Shown here piece after piece: positions 24,249-35,364 of a stretch of DNA of 64,000 nt; position 1 is the first letter of the stretch, and the number at the start of each line of letters is the position of its first letter. This DNA comes from Gavia stellata. Taxonomy: Eukaryota; Chordata; Aves; Gaviiformes; Gaviidae. The stretch covers positions 1 through 64,000 of the forward strand of contig NC_082602.1 in the NCBI RefSeq assembly GCF_030936135.1, in the 5' to 3' direction. The notes beneath the pieces are model-generated. The model saw nothing but the letters and a program-made list of their open reading frames with translations. It made no database searches and was not told where the DNA came from. The position numbers were made by a program, and so were the translations under genes.

Positions 24249-24806
24249 TCACAAGCAGAGCCAGGGGAGGCGGCGCGCGTGGTCCCCCGAGCCCGGCTCT
24301 TCCTCCCGGACCCTGCGCAGCCACGATGGGTCTTCGCTTGTCTCCGGTGGGTGGTGGAGCCGGCTGCGCCCATCACTGTCCCACTGCCCGGACAGGCTCC
24401 GGACACGCTGGCGGAGCAGGGCAGGGCTGCGCTCCCCACCCTCAGCGGAGAGGCTCCGGCGCCGGGGACCTCCGGGGCCCCGCTGCTGCTGCCGCTGCCG
24501 CCCCTGCCGCCACGGCCCTGGCCCCGCGTAGGGATGGAGGCGGCCGCGGTGATGGTGGGCCACCCCACCGTGGGCATCCTCCACCTGCAGGCGGCAGATG
24601 GCCATGATGGGCTGCCGGCAGAGCGGGCAGGTGGCAGCGATGGCGGTGGCAGCCCAGCGCTGGATGCAGGCATGGCAGAACGCATGCCAGCACGGGGCCA
24701 CGCCAGCGGGCTCTTCAGGGGGCCCCAAGCAGATGGGGCAGGTGTCGCCCACCCGGGGGATCCTGGCGGCTCCCGGCACCGCTGGCTCCTGCCCGGAGGC
24801 CTCCAT
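24249..24806 (-). CDS. Small RING-finger protein, probable E3 ubiquitin ligase
   Basis: A 185-residue intronless frame from the ATG at 24806 (context AGCAATGG). The frame is open about 79 codons further upstream; this ATG is chosen because the RING follows at once. Residues 23-63 form a complete C3HC4 RING: Cys23, Cys26, Cys39, His41, Cys44, Cys47, Cys60 and Cys63, with the CPICL and CPLC signatures. RING domains bind two zinc ions and recruit ubiquitin-loaded E2 enzymes, so a ubiquitin ligase role is likely; substrate unknown. The remaining 120 residues are Arg/Gly/Ser-rich, low complexity and not recognised. It recalls the Topors-like RING genes annotated in birds, but that is from memory. 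A poly(A) signal lies just downstream and a CRE about 200 bp upstream. The opposite strand is also open across the locus, a GC-content effect. Confidence 0.72.
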   Translation of the reverse strand: MEASGQEPAVPGAARIPRVGDTCPICLGPPEEPAGVAPCWHAFCHACIQRWAATAIAATCPLCRQPIMAICRLQVEDAHGGVAHHHRGRLHPYAGPGPWRQGRQRQQQRGPGGPRRRSLSAEGGERSPALLRQRVRSLSGQWDSDGRSRLHHPPETSEDPSWLRRVREEEPGSGDHARRLPWLCL

Positions 24807-25004
24807 TGCTGCTGCTGGCACTCGCTGTCCTGGCAGGGGCTGGCGGGACTTGATGGGTGCCGCTGGCGGGACTCGAAGGCTCGTGTTCCGCAGGTGGGAC
24901 TCGGCAGCTCTTCGGCTGCTGGCTCGGGCGCTGCGCACAGGACTCGACGCCTCGTGTGCCACTGTCAGTACGCGACGCTGGCATGTATTCTTGCCCACCG
25001 CAAG

Positions 25005-25012
25005 TGACGTCA
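25005..25012. promoter_or_regulatory. Consensus cAMP-response element
   Basis: The palindrome TGACGTCA lies about 200 bp upstream of the RING-gene start, followed at 25035-25042 by the variant TGACATCA. CREB/CREM-family factors bind such sites, and CREM drives many spermatid genes. That this site drives the RING gene is inference from position. Confidence 0.5.
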
Positions 25013-25198
25013 TGGGGTGACTGGGACTCTTTGGTGACATCACAGGGCTAGCGGGGGCGCACGGTGGGGCTAGCCAGGAGCTTCCCCAGCCTCAGAGACA
25101 AACCCTGTGATGCAAAGCCCACCCGGTGGCGTGCTTCACGCCTCCGCGTTTGCTCGGGCCCCTTTCAGGCGGTCCCTCTTGCGGGGGGGTTGTTGTGC

Positions 25199-25690
25199 AG
25201 CGTCACACACTCACAGAGTGGTTGGGGTTGGCAGGGACCTCCGGAGCTCATCTGCTCCCAGCCCCTGCTGCAGGAGGGCCACCCTCAGCCGCATGGACCC
25301 TGGGCACCACTGAGAAGAGCCAGGCTCCACCTTCTTTGCACCCTCCCTTCAGCTATTTAGATAGATATGCAGGAGATCCCCCGAGCCTTCTCTTCTCCGG
25401 GCTGAGCAGTGCCAGCTCTCTCAGCCCCTCCTCACTGGAGAGATGCTCCAGTGCCTTGCCCATCTTGGCGGCCCTTCGACGGACTCTCTCCAGTCTGTCC
25501 CTGTCTCTCTTGTCCTGGGGAGCCCGGCACTGGACACAGCCCGCCAGGGCTGGCCTCACCACTGCTGCTCCCCTCCCTCGACCTGCTGGCAGTGCTCCTC
25601 CCCGTGCAGCCCAGGACACCACCGGCCGCCTTTGCTGCCTCAAGTGCAACGGGGTGTCCACCAGCACCCCCAGGGCCTTCTCTCCAGTTA
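25199..25690 (-). mobile_element. CR1 LINE fragment (3' end)
   Basis: Typical bird CR1 3' sequence read in reverse: an AGAGTGGTTGGGGTTGGCAG-type start, the stretch GCCTTCTCTTCTCCGGGCTG near 25384, and TCGACCTGCTGGC near 25577. The minus strand encodes the tail of the CR1 reverse-transcriptase protein, with the EKRRLGG motif. 5'-truncated, as usual for CR1. Confidence 0.85.
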
Positions 25691-25913
25691 TACACCTATA
25701 AGCTAATTTTGGTATCATTAAGGTGAACTGTCCAATATACAACTTTGTATCTTTTCATTTCACGTCTAAGATCAAAAAACTTGATGAGAAGATACTGCTT
25801 TATCTGTAAAGTTGGTTTCCTTTTTTCAATGCAAAGGCTTAATTTAACTAAAATGAACTTTCAGCCTTTACCCACTGTGCTTTTGAATTCAGATTAATTT
25901 TCCCAATACTTAC

Positions 25914-26212
25914 ACTGATAACGGAATACGTAAAACATGTCAAGTGCATGGCTGCTGGCTATGATTAGTTTCAGTGAAACAGGGCGTATGTGCAACAGAT
26001 TTCCTGTCCAGTGACCAATGCTGTATGTCTTGTTCAGGTCTTTATGCTGTACTAGCATAACAGCAATAAAAAATAAAAATATAATACCCATTCTTGACAA
26101 CAGGTGACCTGTTCTTTTAGATAATGATTTCACACTTTGCAGTCCAGTGGCATTTTCCCAAGGCTCAGAGTTTGAAGTGGATGGCTTCTTAATGAAATAC
26201 CAGTGATGCTGA
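25914..26212 (-). other. Candidate exon of a membrane protein
   Basis: On the minus strand a pyrimidine-rich acceptor (CCTGCTTCACAG) precedes and a consensus donor (CAGT then GTAAGTATT) follows a 299-bp segment that is open in one frame throughout. The frame has a hydrophobic run MGIIFLFFIAVMLV suited to a membrane span, an NKT and an NAT glycosylation-type motif, and ordinary codon variety. I do not recognise the family. No partner exon was found in the window, so it may be a relic or part of a larger gene. Confidence 0.35.
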
Positions 26213-28275
26213 CTGTGAAGCAGGAATTAACCTCCAGATATCTGCTTTGGAAGTGCTCTTGTTTGCCATCTTAGGCAACTTGAGTTTTCCACCATGATGG
26301 AAACAGCCGGTTCCGTTTTCCTAGTCGCAGAAGCATCTCTGGCCTTGACATGGGCATGAGGGATTTGAGGAGAACTCCGCAAGCCCTGAGCTCCCTTCAG
26401 CCCTGTGTCAGACCCTGCACAGGAGTGCTGGGCAGAGGCACTTGGGTGAAATGCATCCGTTTGAGTGGACCAGCAGTGTGCCCAGTGATGGAGCTCAGAG
26501 CCCATCTGGAGCTCCTCAGTGAGGGAGTGAGGGGGAGCCTGGCTTCAGGGAAGAGTGTAGAGCTGTGTCTGTTGGGCTGTGCTTGTCGGGGTGTACTTAT
26601 TACAGCGCTTCCCTGAGAAATGACGAGGTTGGCTGTGCCGGTTTGTGCATCGGTGTCGCCTGTGCCGAGCGCCGTGCCACAGGCAGACTGGGAGGTGCGA
26701 GGTGGCAGCCGAGCAGGTGAGCGGGTGGGACTGGGGTGCGAGTTATCACCCAGAGAGCAGGAGAAGAGCAGATAGTCCCTTCTGAGGGCAGAGCTGGTAC
26801 TTCCGTGGGATGTGTGTGACTTGATTAGGCTCTGTTGGCACACCGGCTGTTTCCCAGTGGTGTGTGGCTCTTTTCGTGATCAGTGCTGCGTGCTCACTTG
26901 CTTGATGTTAGAGCTGGCAGAGGGGATAGCCCTGGGAGACCGCAGGCAGCCACGGCTCCTCAGCGGGGCCGTCCGGGCGCTGAGCGCCGCAGGCCCCTCC
27001 GCCTCCGTGTCCGTGTCCGCCCTCCTGTCCCGAAGGCGGCGCCTCCCTCCCCTGCCGGCGCCCGGCCCTTGGCCGTTGCCGTGGCGGTGTGGGGCCCGCC
27101 CGGAGTCCCGGTTGCCTTCGGCAGGAGGGCAACAGCCCGTCTGGCAGCGGGGATCGGGGGTGTGAGTGTGCCCCGTGTCCCCCACGGGGGGGAGAGGTGG
27201 GGGGACGCTGGTGACCCCCCGTGCTGGGGTGGTGGTGGCTGTGTCCCCTCCCCGGAGGAAAGCGGGAGGGCGGTGCCAGTGCCCAGGGTGCTTTTTTGGG
27301 GAGGCTTTAGGGGTGAGGTTGCGGGTGGAGCAGAGTGGGGCTGTGGTGCTGGGTGAGGTGCCCCCGGAGGCTGCAGCCCTTTCTCTGTGTGGGGAGGGGG
27401 AGTTGGGGCCCCTTCTTCCCCCCAGGGCTGGACGGGGAGCGAGCTTTGCTCCCTGAAGGAGAGCCTTCCCAAACTTCTCCCTTTTTTCCCCATGGGATGC
27501 CGATGTGGGTTAAATGTGGAGGGGGATGGAGGCTGCCTGCCTCGCCGCTGCTGGTCTTGCCCCCCTCGTCTCGCACGGGGGCTTTCGGATGTTTTGGCCT
27601 TAAATCTTTGTGTGGCCCCGTCTGTAAATGAGGGACGAGACGATTTATTCTCACTTTGTCTATAAAATGCCGTGAAGGCTTATGATGCAAAATGCAACAA
27701 ATGGCCTAGCTCAAAGCGACTGCGCAGCCAACTCACCCTGACTGTCCTTTCCTTGCATTCTAAATCCATAGGTGATTTCCTGAGAAGCAATTCCTGTCTA
27801 CATCGAGAGAATACCCAAAGGCTGGACTACTCCAGGAAGGTGCAGATTGCTCCTAACAGGTTGTCCAGCCTTGCCCCTTGACTTGAAGGGTGGGAAATAA
27901 CTCGGTGAAGCCAAAGTCTGCTCTGTAGCACCTCGGGGTTACAGCCAGTGCTGTAGTGTTACAGGAGTAATCCAGTCAATAGGGAATATTTTCTATTCTG
28001 GCAGTCATTAACGTGTGTGTGCTGGATAATTGGGTACGAGGCTGAAGCCAGCCAAGGTGAGGTGGCGGGGTGGTAGTCCTGCCTAACCTCTTGGCTCCCA
28101 GACTTAGGCAGAGGACTGTGAACTAAAAGGATTTGCGTTGTTGTAGTCATTCGCTTGTTTTGCTTTGTAATTCTATAGGTGTGTTTACAGTGTTGTATTA
28201 CCTTATGAACTCGACTTACGACCTAAATAATGAAGAGTACAGTGTGAGCCTGATGGTCATAAGAAAAGGAGTGAC
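26213..28275. other. No supported gene; GC-rich island at 26920-27460
   Basis: The central part is strongly GC-rich with many CpGs (about 26950-27130), like an unmethylated island or promoter. No start codon or splice structure could be assigned. The rest is unremarkable. Confidence 0.45.
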
Positions 28276-28677
28276 TGTTAGGAAAATCTCATTCCCTAAC
28301 TATGCTACCAATTAGGCTTAAGAGCATGACATTGTATAAACATAGGATATGCATCCCAGCCCCTCCGACACCTCTGGGAAACCCTCCCAACATCTGGCAT
28401 CAGGGATACAGAACTGCAGCGAGACCGACTCCAGGGATGTCTAGATCAAGAAAGAAGCAGATGGATGATGACGCCGTAGAATTAGAGTTGCTTTGCAAAA
28501 CAGCAGCGCGTGTGTGTGTGCGTGTGTGTGTGTATGTTAGGTAGTGATTGGTCAAATCGCGTTGTACTTGAATGCCTGGAAGGCATAAGAACCATGTGCA
28601 AAACCACCTTCGGGGTGCCCCAGTTGGAATGGGACACCTCATGTCCATGAATAAAGAATTACTTTTTTAATTCTACA
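28276..28677 (+). repeat. Probable solo LTR, plus orientation
   Basis: Begins TGTTAGG and ends TACA. It has a CCAAT-type GATTGG near 28547 and AATAAA at 28650-28655 some 22 bp before the end, so it reads as an LTR on the plus strand. A TG-rich microsatellite (28508-28535) lies inside. No clean target duplication or terminal inverted repeat was found, so the boundaries are approximate. It sits 540 bp upstream of the three-exon gene, on the same strand. Confidence 0.45.
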
Positions 28678-28979
28678 CTTTGTGCCCTATCCTCTCTCCT
28701 TGGGCGGTACAGGCCAGTTGCTAAATTTTCCTGACAGCTCCCCATCTTGGCCCCAAGGTACCGGTACCGTCTCCGGTCCCACCACAGTTGGGAGCAGCAG
28801 TTGCCCCTCCGGGGCAGAGAGGGGGAGCACAAAAAAACCCCAAAAGCACCCCGACCCCCACCATCCCCACCACCGGGGCTGGATGGGGCAACACACAGAG
28901 GTTGGCATCGCAGGGCCTCTAGTGCTGGCCCCATCCCTTCCCCTTGGACAGGAAATTGAGCTCCTTGCAAAAACCATGC

Positions 28980-29145
28980 TTGGCATGGGAAATCGTGGGG
29001 GTGTGAGACCGTTGGCATAGGAAACCCTCACAGGGCTGAGAAATCACTGTTGGGCTGGGAAACCACCGTGGGGATGGGAAATGATCATTGAGGATGGGAA
29101 ATCACTGACACGGGAAGTTGTTGTGGTATGGAAAATCTGGCTGGT
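28980..29145. repeat. Short degenerate tandem repeat, about 20 bp unit
   Basis: Seven or eight imperfect units on the theme GGGAAATCACTGTTGGGCT. They lie just upstream of the start codon at 29217. Confidence 0.6.
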
Positions 29146-29216
29146 TGAAGCAGGTGCTGGCGGAATGATCGCCATGGGGACGGAAGCCCCAACAAACCCC
29201 ACCCTGAGCAACCGCC

Positions 29217-31704
29217 ATGGCAGGTACAGCAGCCGGCTCCCGCTCCTCCTGCTGTTCCTGCCCTCCAGGTAACCCCCCAGCCGGCGCTGCCTGCCAATAT
29301 CTCACCTTATCACCCCTCTTTGCCTCCCCCAACAGAGAGGTTCCCTCTCCGGCTGCCGACGGCATCGGAGGTGCCCGGTGTGAGCTTCACCGTTCCGGCC
29401 ATGCCACCACCGGTTGCTGCCTCTGCGCTGCCTTCTGTCCCGGGGCTGCCGGTGTCCTCTGAGCTTGCCCAGGTCCACCCCATCACCTTCCAGCTGGCGC
29501 CGGCCAGCGTCTGGCATGGGGTGCCAGGGCCCCTGGGGACCCCAGGGCAGCTGGTGCAGGTCCCCTCCATGGTGCAGCTCCCCCGGGGGGTGCAGCTCCC
29601 CTCTGTGCTGCAGCTCCCTTGTGGGGTGCAGCTTCCGCCTGGGGCGCAGCTCCCCCACGGGGCGCAGCCTTCACGTGGGGTGCAGCTCCCTTGCGTGCCT
29701 GCTCCCTGTCCCCCTGCCTATGGCTGGGGACAGCAGGTGGTGATGGGGACGCTGCTGCCCCAACAGCCCATGGGGCTGGGGCTGGGAGCCGTGGTCCAGG
29801 GCCAGCCCCTGTACCCCACGGGCTCCCACCTGCTGCACATCCCTGCCTACCCTGGCCCCCCACAACCCTGCTGCGCCGCAGCTCAGCATTGGGTGCAGGG
29901 CCCCCCTGTGCTCCACACCCTTCCTGGCAGCACCCAGAAGCCATCGGAGGCCTCCAACAAGGACGGGGCAGCCATCAAGGACAGCATCCCTGCCGCCAGC
30001 CCCCGCCAGCCCGCCTTGGCTTCGCCGACCAGCACAATCACAACAAAAGCCAAAGGTGTGTTTTGGGGGGTGCCAGAGGCCGCAGGTGGGCGGCCAAGCT
30101 GAGGAAAGCTTGCATCGCCACGGGGTTGGGTTGGCTTTTTTGCTTTTTCAGCAGCGGTGACCACCCTGGCGGCCCCGGGGAAGCCCTCCAATCTGCCCGA
30201 GCAGGGGCCAGCCGCCTTGGCCCAGGCCTTTCCTGAGCAGGCAGAGGACACCACTGTCAACCATACGCTCGCCTGGCTCGACACCGCAGACGGCGAGGAC
30301 ACCGTCCCTGATGTCCCCGACAGCCCCAGCTTGGCCTACTTCCTCCACGAGCTCCCCGACCTCTCCGAGGACGTGGCAGAGGGCGACTGCCCCAAGGAGC
30401 GAGTGGCAGTGGTGGGGCTGGGGGACAGCAAGGACACCGTCCCTGATGTCCCCAACTTGACTGCCTTGCTCGATGAGATCCCTGACTTCTCCGAGTACGT
30501 GGTGGAGGATGGCTGCCCCAAGGAGCGAGTGGTGGCGGCAGGGCTGGGGGACAGCAAGGACACCTTCCCTGATGTCCTTCATTTGCCCAACAGCCTCGCC
30601 AGAGCCGCTTTCCTCAGTGAGAACCACGACTTCTCGGAGTACGTGGCGGACGGCGACTGCCCCCAGGACCAAGCGGTGGTGGCACGACCAGGGCACAGCG
30701 AAGACGCCATCTTGACCGCCAGTGTCCCCAGCTTGACCGCCCAGGTCCTCGATGAGCTCCCCGACCTCTCCGGGTACGTGTCAGAGGGTGGCTGCCCCAA
30801 GCAGCGAGCAGTGGCGGCGGGGCTGGGGGATAGCGAGGACACTGTCCCCGATGTCCCCAACCTGACCACCTCCCTCAACAAGCTCCCCCACCTCTTGGAC
30901 TACAGGGCAGAGGGCAGCTCCGACAAGGAGCAAGTGGCGGCGCTCATGCTGCTGGACGGCGAAAACACCTTCCCTGATGTCCACGACAGCCTTGCCAGCA
31001 GTGCCTCCTTCAACGAAGTCTCCGACTTCTTGGAGGACGGGGTGGAAGGTGACTGCCCTGAGGACCGCCTGGCGGCGGCGATGCTGGGGGACACCGACCC
31101 CTTCTGGGGGGTGGCGGCCTCCCCCTTGCAGGACCCCGAGGTGAAGCAGGGCGGACTTGCGGCAGACCTCCCCACCTGGCTGTCACTGTCTCCCTTGGAG
31201 ACTTCCGAGGACAGCTCTCCGCAGAGTTCTCTGGAGACTTCACAGGAGACTGCAGAGGACACTCCTGTGGAGAGTCCCTGGCAGGATCCGCTCAAGGCTC
31301 CTCCGGAGAGTGCCCTGCTGAGCCCCCTGCAGATCCCGCTGCCGAGTCCCCCGGCTGCCCGTCCGCGTCATCCACCTTGCATGGCCCAGCTGGTGGAGGA
31401 GGCGCTGCGGAGGCAGCCACAGGTAATTATGATCCGCTTGCCGCTGCTGCCGGGCGTCATCTCCTGCCAGGCGGTGCCCAGATCGGGAGAGGCGGGCAGC
31501 AAGAAGGCCAAGCGCCCCGCACCAGCCAGCACCCCCAAGGCGCAGGAGACCACCCGCACCACTCAGAAACAGTCAAAAACTCTCTGGCAGGGGAAGCTGG
31601 CTGGGGACGGCACAGCGGCGGGCAGCAGCGGGCAGCAGGCAGGAAGCAGCAAGCGGAGAGCATCCACCAACAACAAGGTGCTCTCCAAGCGACCTAGAAC
31701 CTAG
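29217..31704 (+). CDS. Three-exon gene for a 774-residue acidic-repeat protein, unrecognised
   Basis: Exons 29217-29268, 29336-30055 and 30152-31704. The ATG has a strong context (CCGCCATGG). Both introns are short (67 and 96 bp), GT-AG and phase 1, and the total (2325 nt) is in frame. Exon 2 encodes a hydrophobic, Pro-rich segment with short repeats of the type GVQLP. Exon 3 encodes about six tandem repeats of 42-48 residues (30286-31090): a (D/E)(D/N)T(V/F)PDV start, a middle like DELPDLSEYV, and a conserved GxCP(K/E) close. The C-terminus is basic (SKKAKRP, SKRRA, SKRPRT), like nuclear localisation signals. ATTAAA follows at 31793. A nuclear role is inference. Family and function are unknown to me. 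Repeat-unit phase, lack of stops over 1.5 kb and matched splice phases argue for a real gene. An LTR-like element lies upstream in the same direction. Confidence 0.68.
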
Positions 31705-31792
31705 GGAGATGCCATGGGGCAAAGGTCCTTCATGCAGCCGGACGGGACAGGTTTTATGCAGCCGGTCCACCGTAACCCCACAGCACGGAGGC

Positions 31793-31798
31793 ATTAAA
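31793..31798 (+). terminator. Poly(A) signal of the acidic-repeat gene
   Basis: ATTAAA 89 bp after the stop codon at 31704. Confidence 0.45.
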
Positions 31799-31917
31799 CC
31801 GCTGGACGGGGGCTCCGGCCCCACACCCAGCCCAGGGACCTTCGCCTCCGCAGTCCCCTGACCCCCCGCGCTTTAAGCTATGGCTCCCCGCTGCCCAGGG
31901 ACTGCGATATATGTTCA

Positions 31918-33006
31918 ATGGAAGAGGCAGCACAGCGATGCCAGCTGCCAACACCGACAGTGTCAGGGCCTGGCTGGGCCCGCGGCTCCCGGCAGCACTG
32001 GGCCGCACACCGCTGCAGCGACCAGGGGCAGCCCTGGGAGGCCCCGGGTCAGGAGGAAGCCGCCACTTCTGCTTCTGCCACCTCAGCCCCGCGCCCTCAC
32101 CGGCCTTGCCCCCGGAGAGGTGGCCATGCCCCCTGCCTGGCACAGGCTGCAGCCGTGGCTCCACCTCGCCGGTACAAAAAGGAACAACTGATACGGATCC
32201 AGCGTCCCCACCCTGGCCTGGCACCAGCACCCCTGGTACCGCCGTCTCTCCCCCATCCTGCTACTGGCAGCCCCACGACTGGGCAGCCCCATTACCGGCA
32301 GCCCCACCTCAGCCTGGTACCGGCCTCCCCACAACAGCATCCCCGCCCTGGGGCTGAGGACGCCCCGCACCAACCTGAGGGTGTACTTGCTCAACTCCAT
32401 CCAGAGTTTCCACCCACTGGGGCAAAGACTGATGGTGGTGGGACCGGTGCGCCCACGGCCCAACCCGGAGCCCCAGGCCAGCCCCACTGTGCCCCCCAGG
32501 GTCCCCAGTGCCCTGCTGGTGGCCTCGAGACCCAGCGCGGGGTCGGCTGCCTCCAAGGCCCCGGCTGATGGCAAGAAGGAGACGGCACCGGCAGCGGCAT
32601 CGAGCAGCAAGGCGCGCACCAGGGAGTGTGCCAAAGCCAAGCAGCCGAGCTGGCTGCGCCTGTCACCCACGGGGGGCCAAACCCCATGTGAGGGGCTGCC
32701 GCAGCAGCTGCACGTGCCGCCGTGGCTGCCGCGACCTTCTGAAGAGTCTGTGCTACCCGTCGGGCCTTGGGGGGCCTCACGGCTGCACCCACCCTGCTGG
32801 AGGAGCAGGAGGAGTCGGTGCTCATCACACCTGAGCAGCGGCCCTAGCGCAGCGCATGAAGAAGCTGGCCCAGGAAAAGTGGGAGCGGGCGGCCCTGCAG
32901 AAGTCACTGGGCCAGCGGCAGTTTTTTGTGCAGAGGGAGACCAACATGGAGACAGCCAGCGAGTACGGTACCCATAACCCGCCACTCTGGCACCGTCCCC
33001 CGTAGC
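31918..33006 (+). pseudogene. Degenerate coding-like stretch, unrecognised
   Basis: Two protein-like pieces lie in different frames: one around 32370-32690 (LRVYLLNSIQSFHPLGQRL, then a Pro/Ala/Lys-rich linker) and one at 32850-32970 (MKKLAQEKWERAALQKSLGQ, helical and charged). Stops and frame changes separate them. ATTAAA at 33098-33103 could end a transcript. It may be a decayed neighbour gene or unspliced exons whose junctions I cannot place. Alternative: GC-rich chance frames. Confidence 0.3.
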
Positions 33007-33103
33007 ACCCGCATGCAGAGGACATCTGGAGGCAGAGACCTGCACCCACATGCTCCAGCCCCAGCCCTCTCCCAGATCCCACTTTTTGGCTTAATTCATT
33101 AAA

Positions 33104-33640
33104 AGAGTTGGCTCTTTGCTTTGTAGTGCCTCTCTCTGCTGGCGGTCATTTGCACAGCGGGAGGGGGGATGGGGGGGTTAATGCAGCCCCTGCCCACCCC
33201 GCGGGTGGCTGAGCTGGGCTGGGGATGGCCACCGAGAGGATGGGTAGATGGAGCATTGCTCCGGGTGGCGGGCACCCGTGGGAGACATCACGCTGATCAG
33301 CATCAATGCCAGGAGGACAGAGACCTCCATCGCTGCCCCAGTACCGGCATCACCGCCCCGGTACTGGCATCACTACCACTGCCCCAGCACCAGCATCACT
33401 GCCAGCGAGCTGGATCTGACCCTGGGAAGGAGCTGCGGGAGCCCCGGGGGAGCAGGCAGGGACTGGCTGAGTGCAGAAGACTCAGCTGGCACCTAGCTGG
33501 CGAGGGGGCATCACTGCCCGGGGCTAACACGCCGAGATCCCGGAGCTGCTCAGCTCTCTCCAGCCCCTCTACGGCCTTGGCCGGCACTGCTTGGACCTCG
33601 TCTGGCAAAATGCCCTGCCCACAGGTGAGCCCCGAGCCCC
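33104..33640. other. No gene; GC-rich spacer
   Basis: GC-rich sequence with short CACCGCC-type repetition near 33330-33410, ending where the second retroviral gag begins. Nothing named. Confidence 0.45.
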
Positions 33641-34524
33641 ATTTGCTTGCAGTAAGCACACTGATCTTTCAGGAGGGCTTGATTTCCCCTAAGTGGGGCA
33701 CTTACACCGCTTCTCATGGCCCCCCTCCCTCCAACAGTGTTGTTTCTTGATGGGTTCCGAGGGGGTACCTGGCCCCCCGTGGGACGTAAGGCAGCCACTG
33801 TAGCATTGGCAATTGTTTTGCTCATTACTCTCTCTTTCTGACTATCCCTATTCCGACACACTTGCCAGGCAGCCTCCAACAATTTCTCCAAATCTCTCAT
33901 ATCTGTCCCTTGCACTTTCTGTAACTTTCTCCTGATATCATCCGCCGACTGTCCCAAAAGCAGGAATGTCAAATGACCCTTTCCCTCCTGAGAGGTAGGG
34001 TCTAAAGGGGTATATTTCTGCATTCCTTCTTTTAATCAGTTAAAAAAATCAGCAGGGGATTCTTTTCTATCTTGTTTAATTTCATACAATTTAGACCACT
34101 TCACTGATTTTGGGACAGCATTTCTCATTCCATAAGCAATCCATTCCCTGTACGGCGCTAACAAATTCCGAGCTCCCGTCTGATTAGGGGCCCAACCAGG
34201 ATTAGTAATCGCAACATGGTTCTCCACTGTTCCGGGCAGAGTTCCAGCCAAAACCAGAGCCTGTACCTGGGTTCTAGCCGCTCTCACAACCATCTGCTTC
34301 TCTGACTCACTAAACACCGCATCCAACATTGCATCCACATCTTCCCAATCAGGGCCCTGGGTTTTAACAATCAATTCAAAGCCTTTAGCAACCTTTTCGG
34401 GGTCATCCTGGTAATCACCTGCAGTAGCTCGCCATCCCTCTAAATCTGCTAAAGTGAAAGGTACTTTAATTCTGACAGGTCCTCCCATTGCCTGTCTTAG
34501 TGGAGCCTGTATGATAGGTCCCAC
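33641..34524 (-). pseudogene. Endogenous retroviral gag, capsid and nucleocapsid part (broken)
   Basis: Capsid is read at 34524-34036 (with VPFTLADLEGW, and a DPEKVAKGFE stretch matching the first copy) and continues at 34023-33640 after a stop. The C-terminal part has the GQSADDIRRKLQK stretch typical of gammaretroviral capsids. The frame reaches the first half of a zinc knuckle (CAYCKQMG) and then leaves retroviral sequence. Confidence 0.88.
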
Positions 34525-34680
34525 TTTACTTCACATTCTGGTAATGATGGGAGAAAAGTTAACATTAATCTCTTCCCTTTCCCTTGCCTCTTATTCTTCA
34601 CCCCCAACAGTGCCAGCATCTCCTTCTCTATCACCTTCTCCTTCTGGTGGAGGCAAGCAATCCTCTAATCTCTCATTCTG

Positions 34681-35117
34681 TCAACCAATCTTTAAACATC
34701 TTTGCCCAATGCTGCAAGCCGAGCAGCATCTTTTTAGCTTCCTATTTTGCTTCTTGTTCTCTTTTTCTATCGCCAGGACCATAGGGTCCTGGGGTGCTAA
34801 ATTGATTCCGCATTCTTTTTGCCATTCAGGGTGATTTCGCAAAGTGAAAAACGTATCTGCATAAACCCCTTCATCCCATTTTCCTTCTCGGCGCAGAAAT
34901 AACATAAGCTGCAACAAAGTGTTGTACCTTAAAGTTCCGTTAAAAGGCCATTTTTCTCCATCATCTAGCTTGTCTAAAGGCCACCACTGGTTACAATATT
35001 TAATGAAGGTCTCACGATTTACAGTCCCTCCAGGTGGTCCCCCGATATCTTTCTAAAGAGGTCTAAAATGCAGCCCAAAGGGCTCTTTTTCAACACTCCG
35101 CCTTGTTGGTTCCCCAT
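34681..35117 (-). pseudogene. Endogenous retroviral gag matrix region (broken)
   Basis: ATG at 35117-35115 starts MGNQQGG, a myristoylation-type N-terminus in the expected place after the primer site. One frame change near 35050 breaks it; the second frame carries matrix sequence (YCNQWWPLDKLDDGEKW and LMLFLRREGKWDEG) through to 34681. Confidence 0.87.
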
Positions 35118-35342
35118 TCTGAATTTATAGGACACAAGGACAGGGGTCGGGGCACGAACACTACACACAACCAACAATTACTATCACAGTAAAATAACAA
35201 CCATTAACTCCAACCGTTAATTACCAGAGGTCCTTGTCTGCCCCCGCGAGGATCCGCCGAACCGGTGAGTCCCTCCAGAGAATTCTCCGGGGCCGGCCTA
35301 GGGAGTCGCCGACTCAGAGGTTCCTGCAGCCGGACAGAGATT

Positions 35343-35360
35343 GTCCCATCGGGGTCGCCG
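35343..35360 (-). other. Retroviral primer-binding site
   Basis: Reads CGGCGACCCCGATGGGAC on the minus strand, four bases from the LTR. It differs from the site at 14698-14715 by two bases, one of them in the TGG that pairs with the tRNA end. Confidence 0.65.
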
Positions 35361-35364
35361 AAAC

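Noticed and set aside
24144..25007. 287-codon plus-strand frame opposite the RING gene
   Set aside because: Antisense open frames are common in GC-rich DNA. The minus strand has a complete RING motif and a poly(A) signal; the plus strand has neither.
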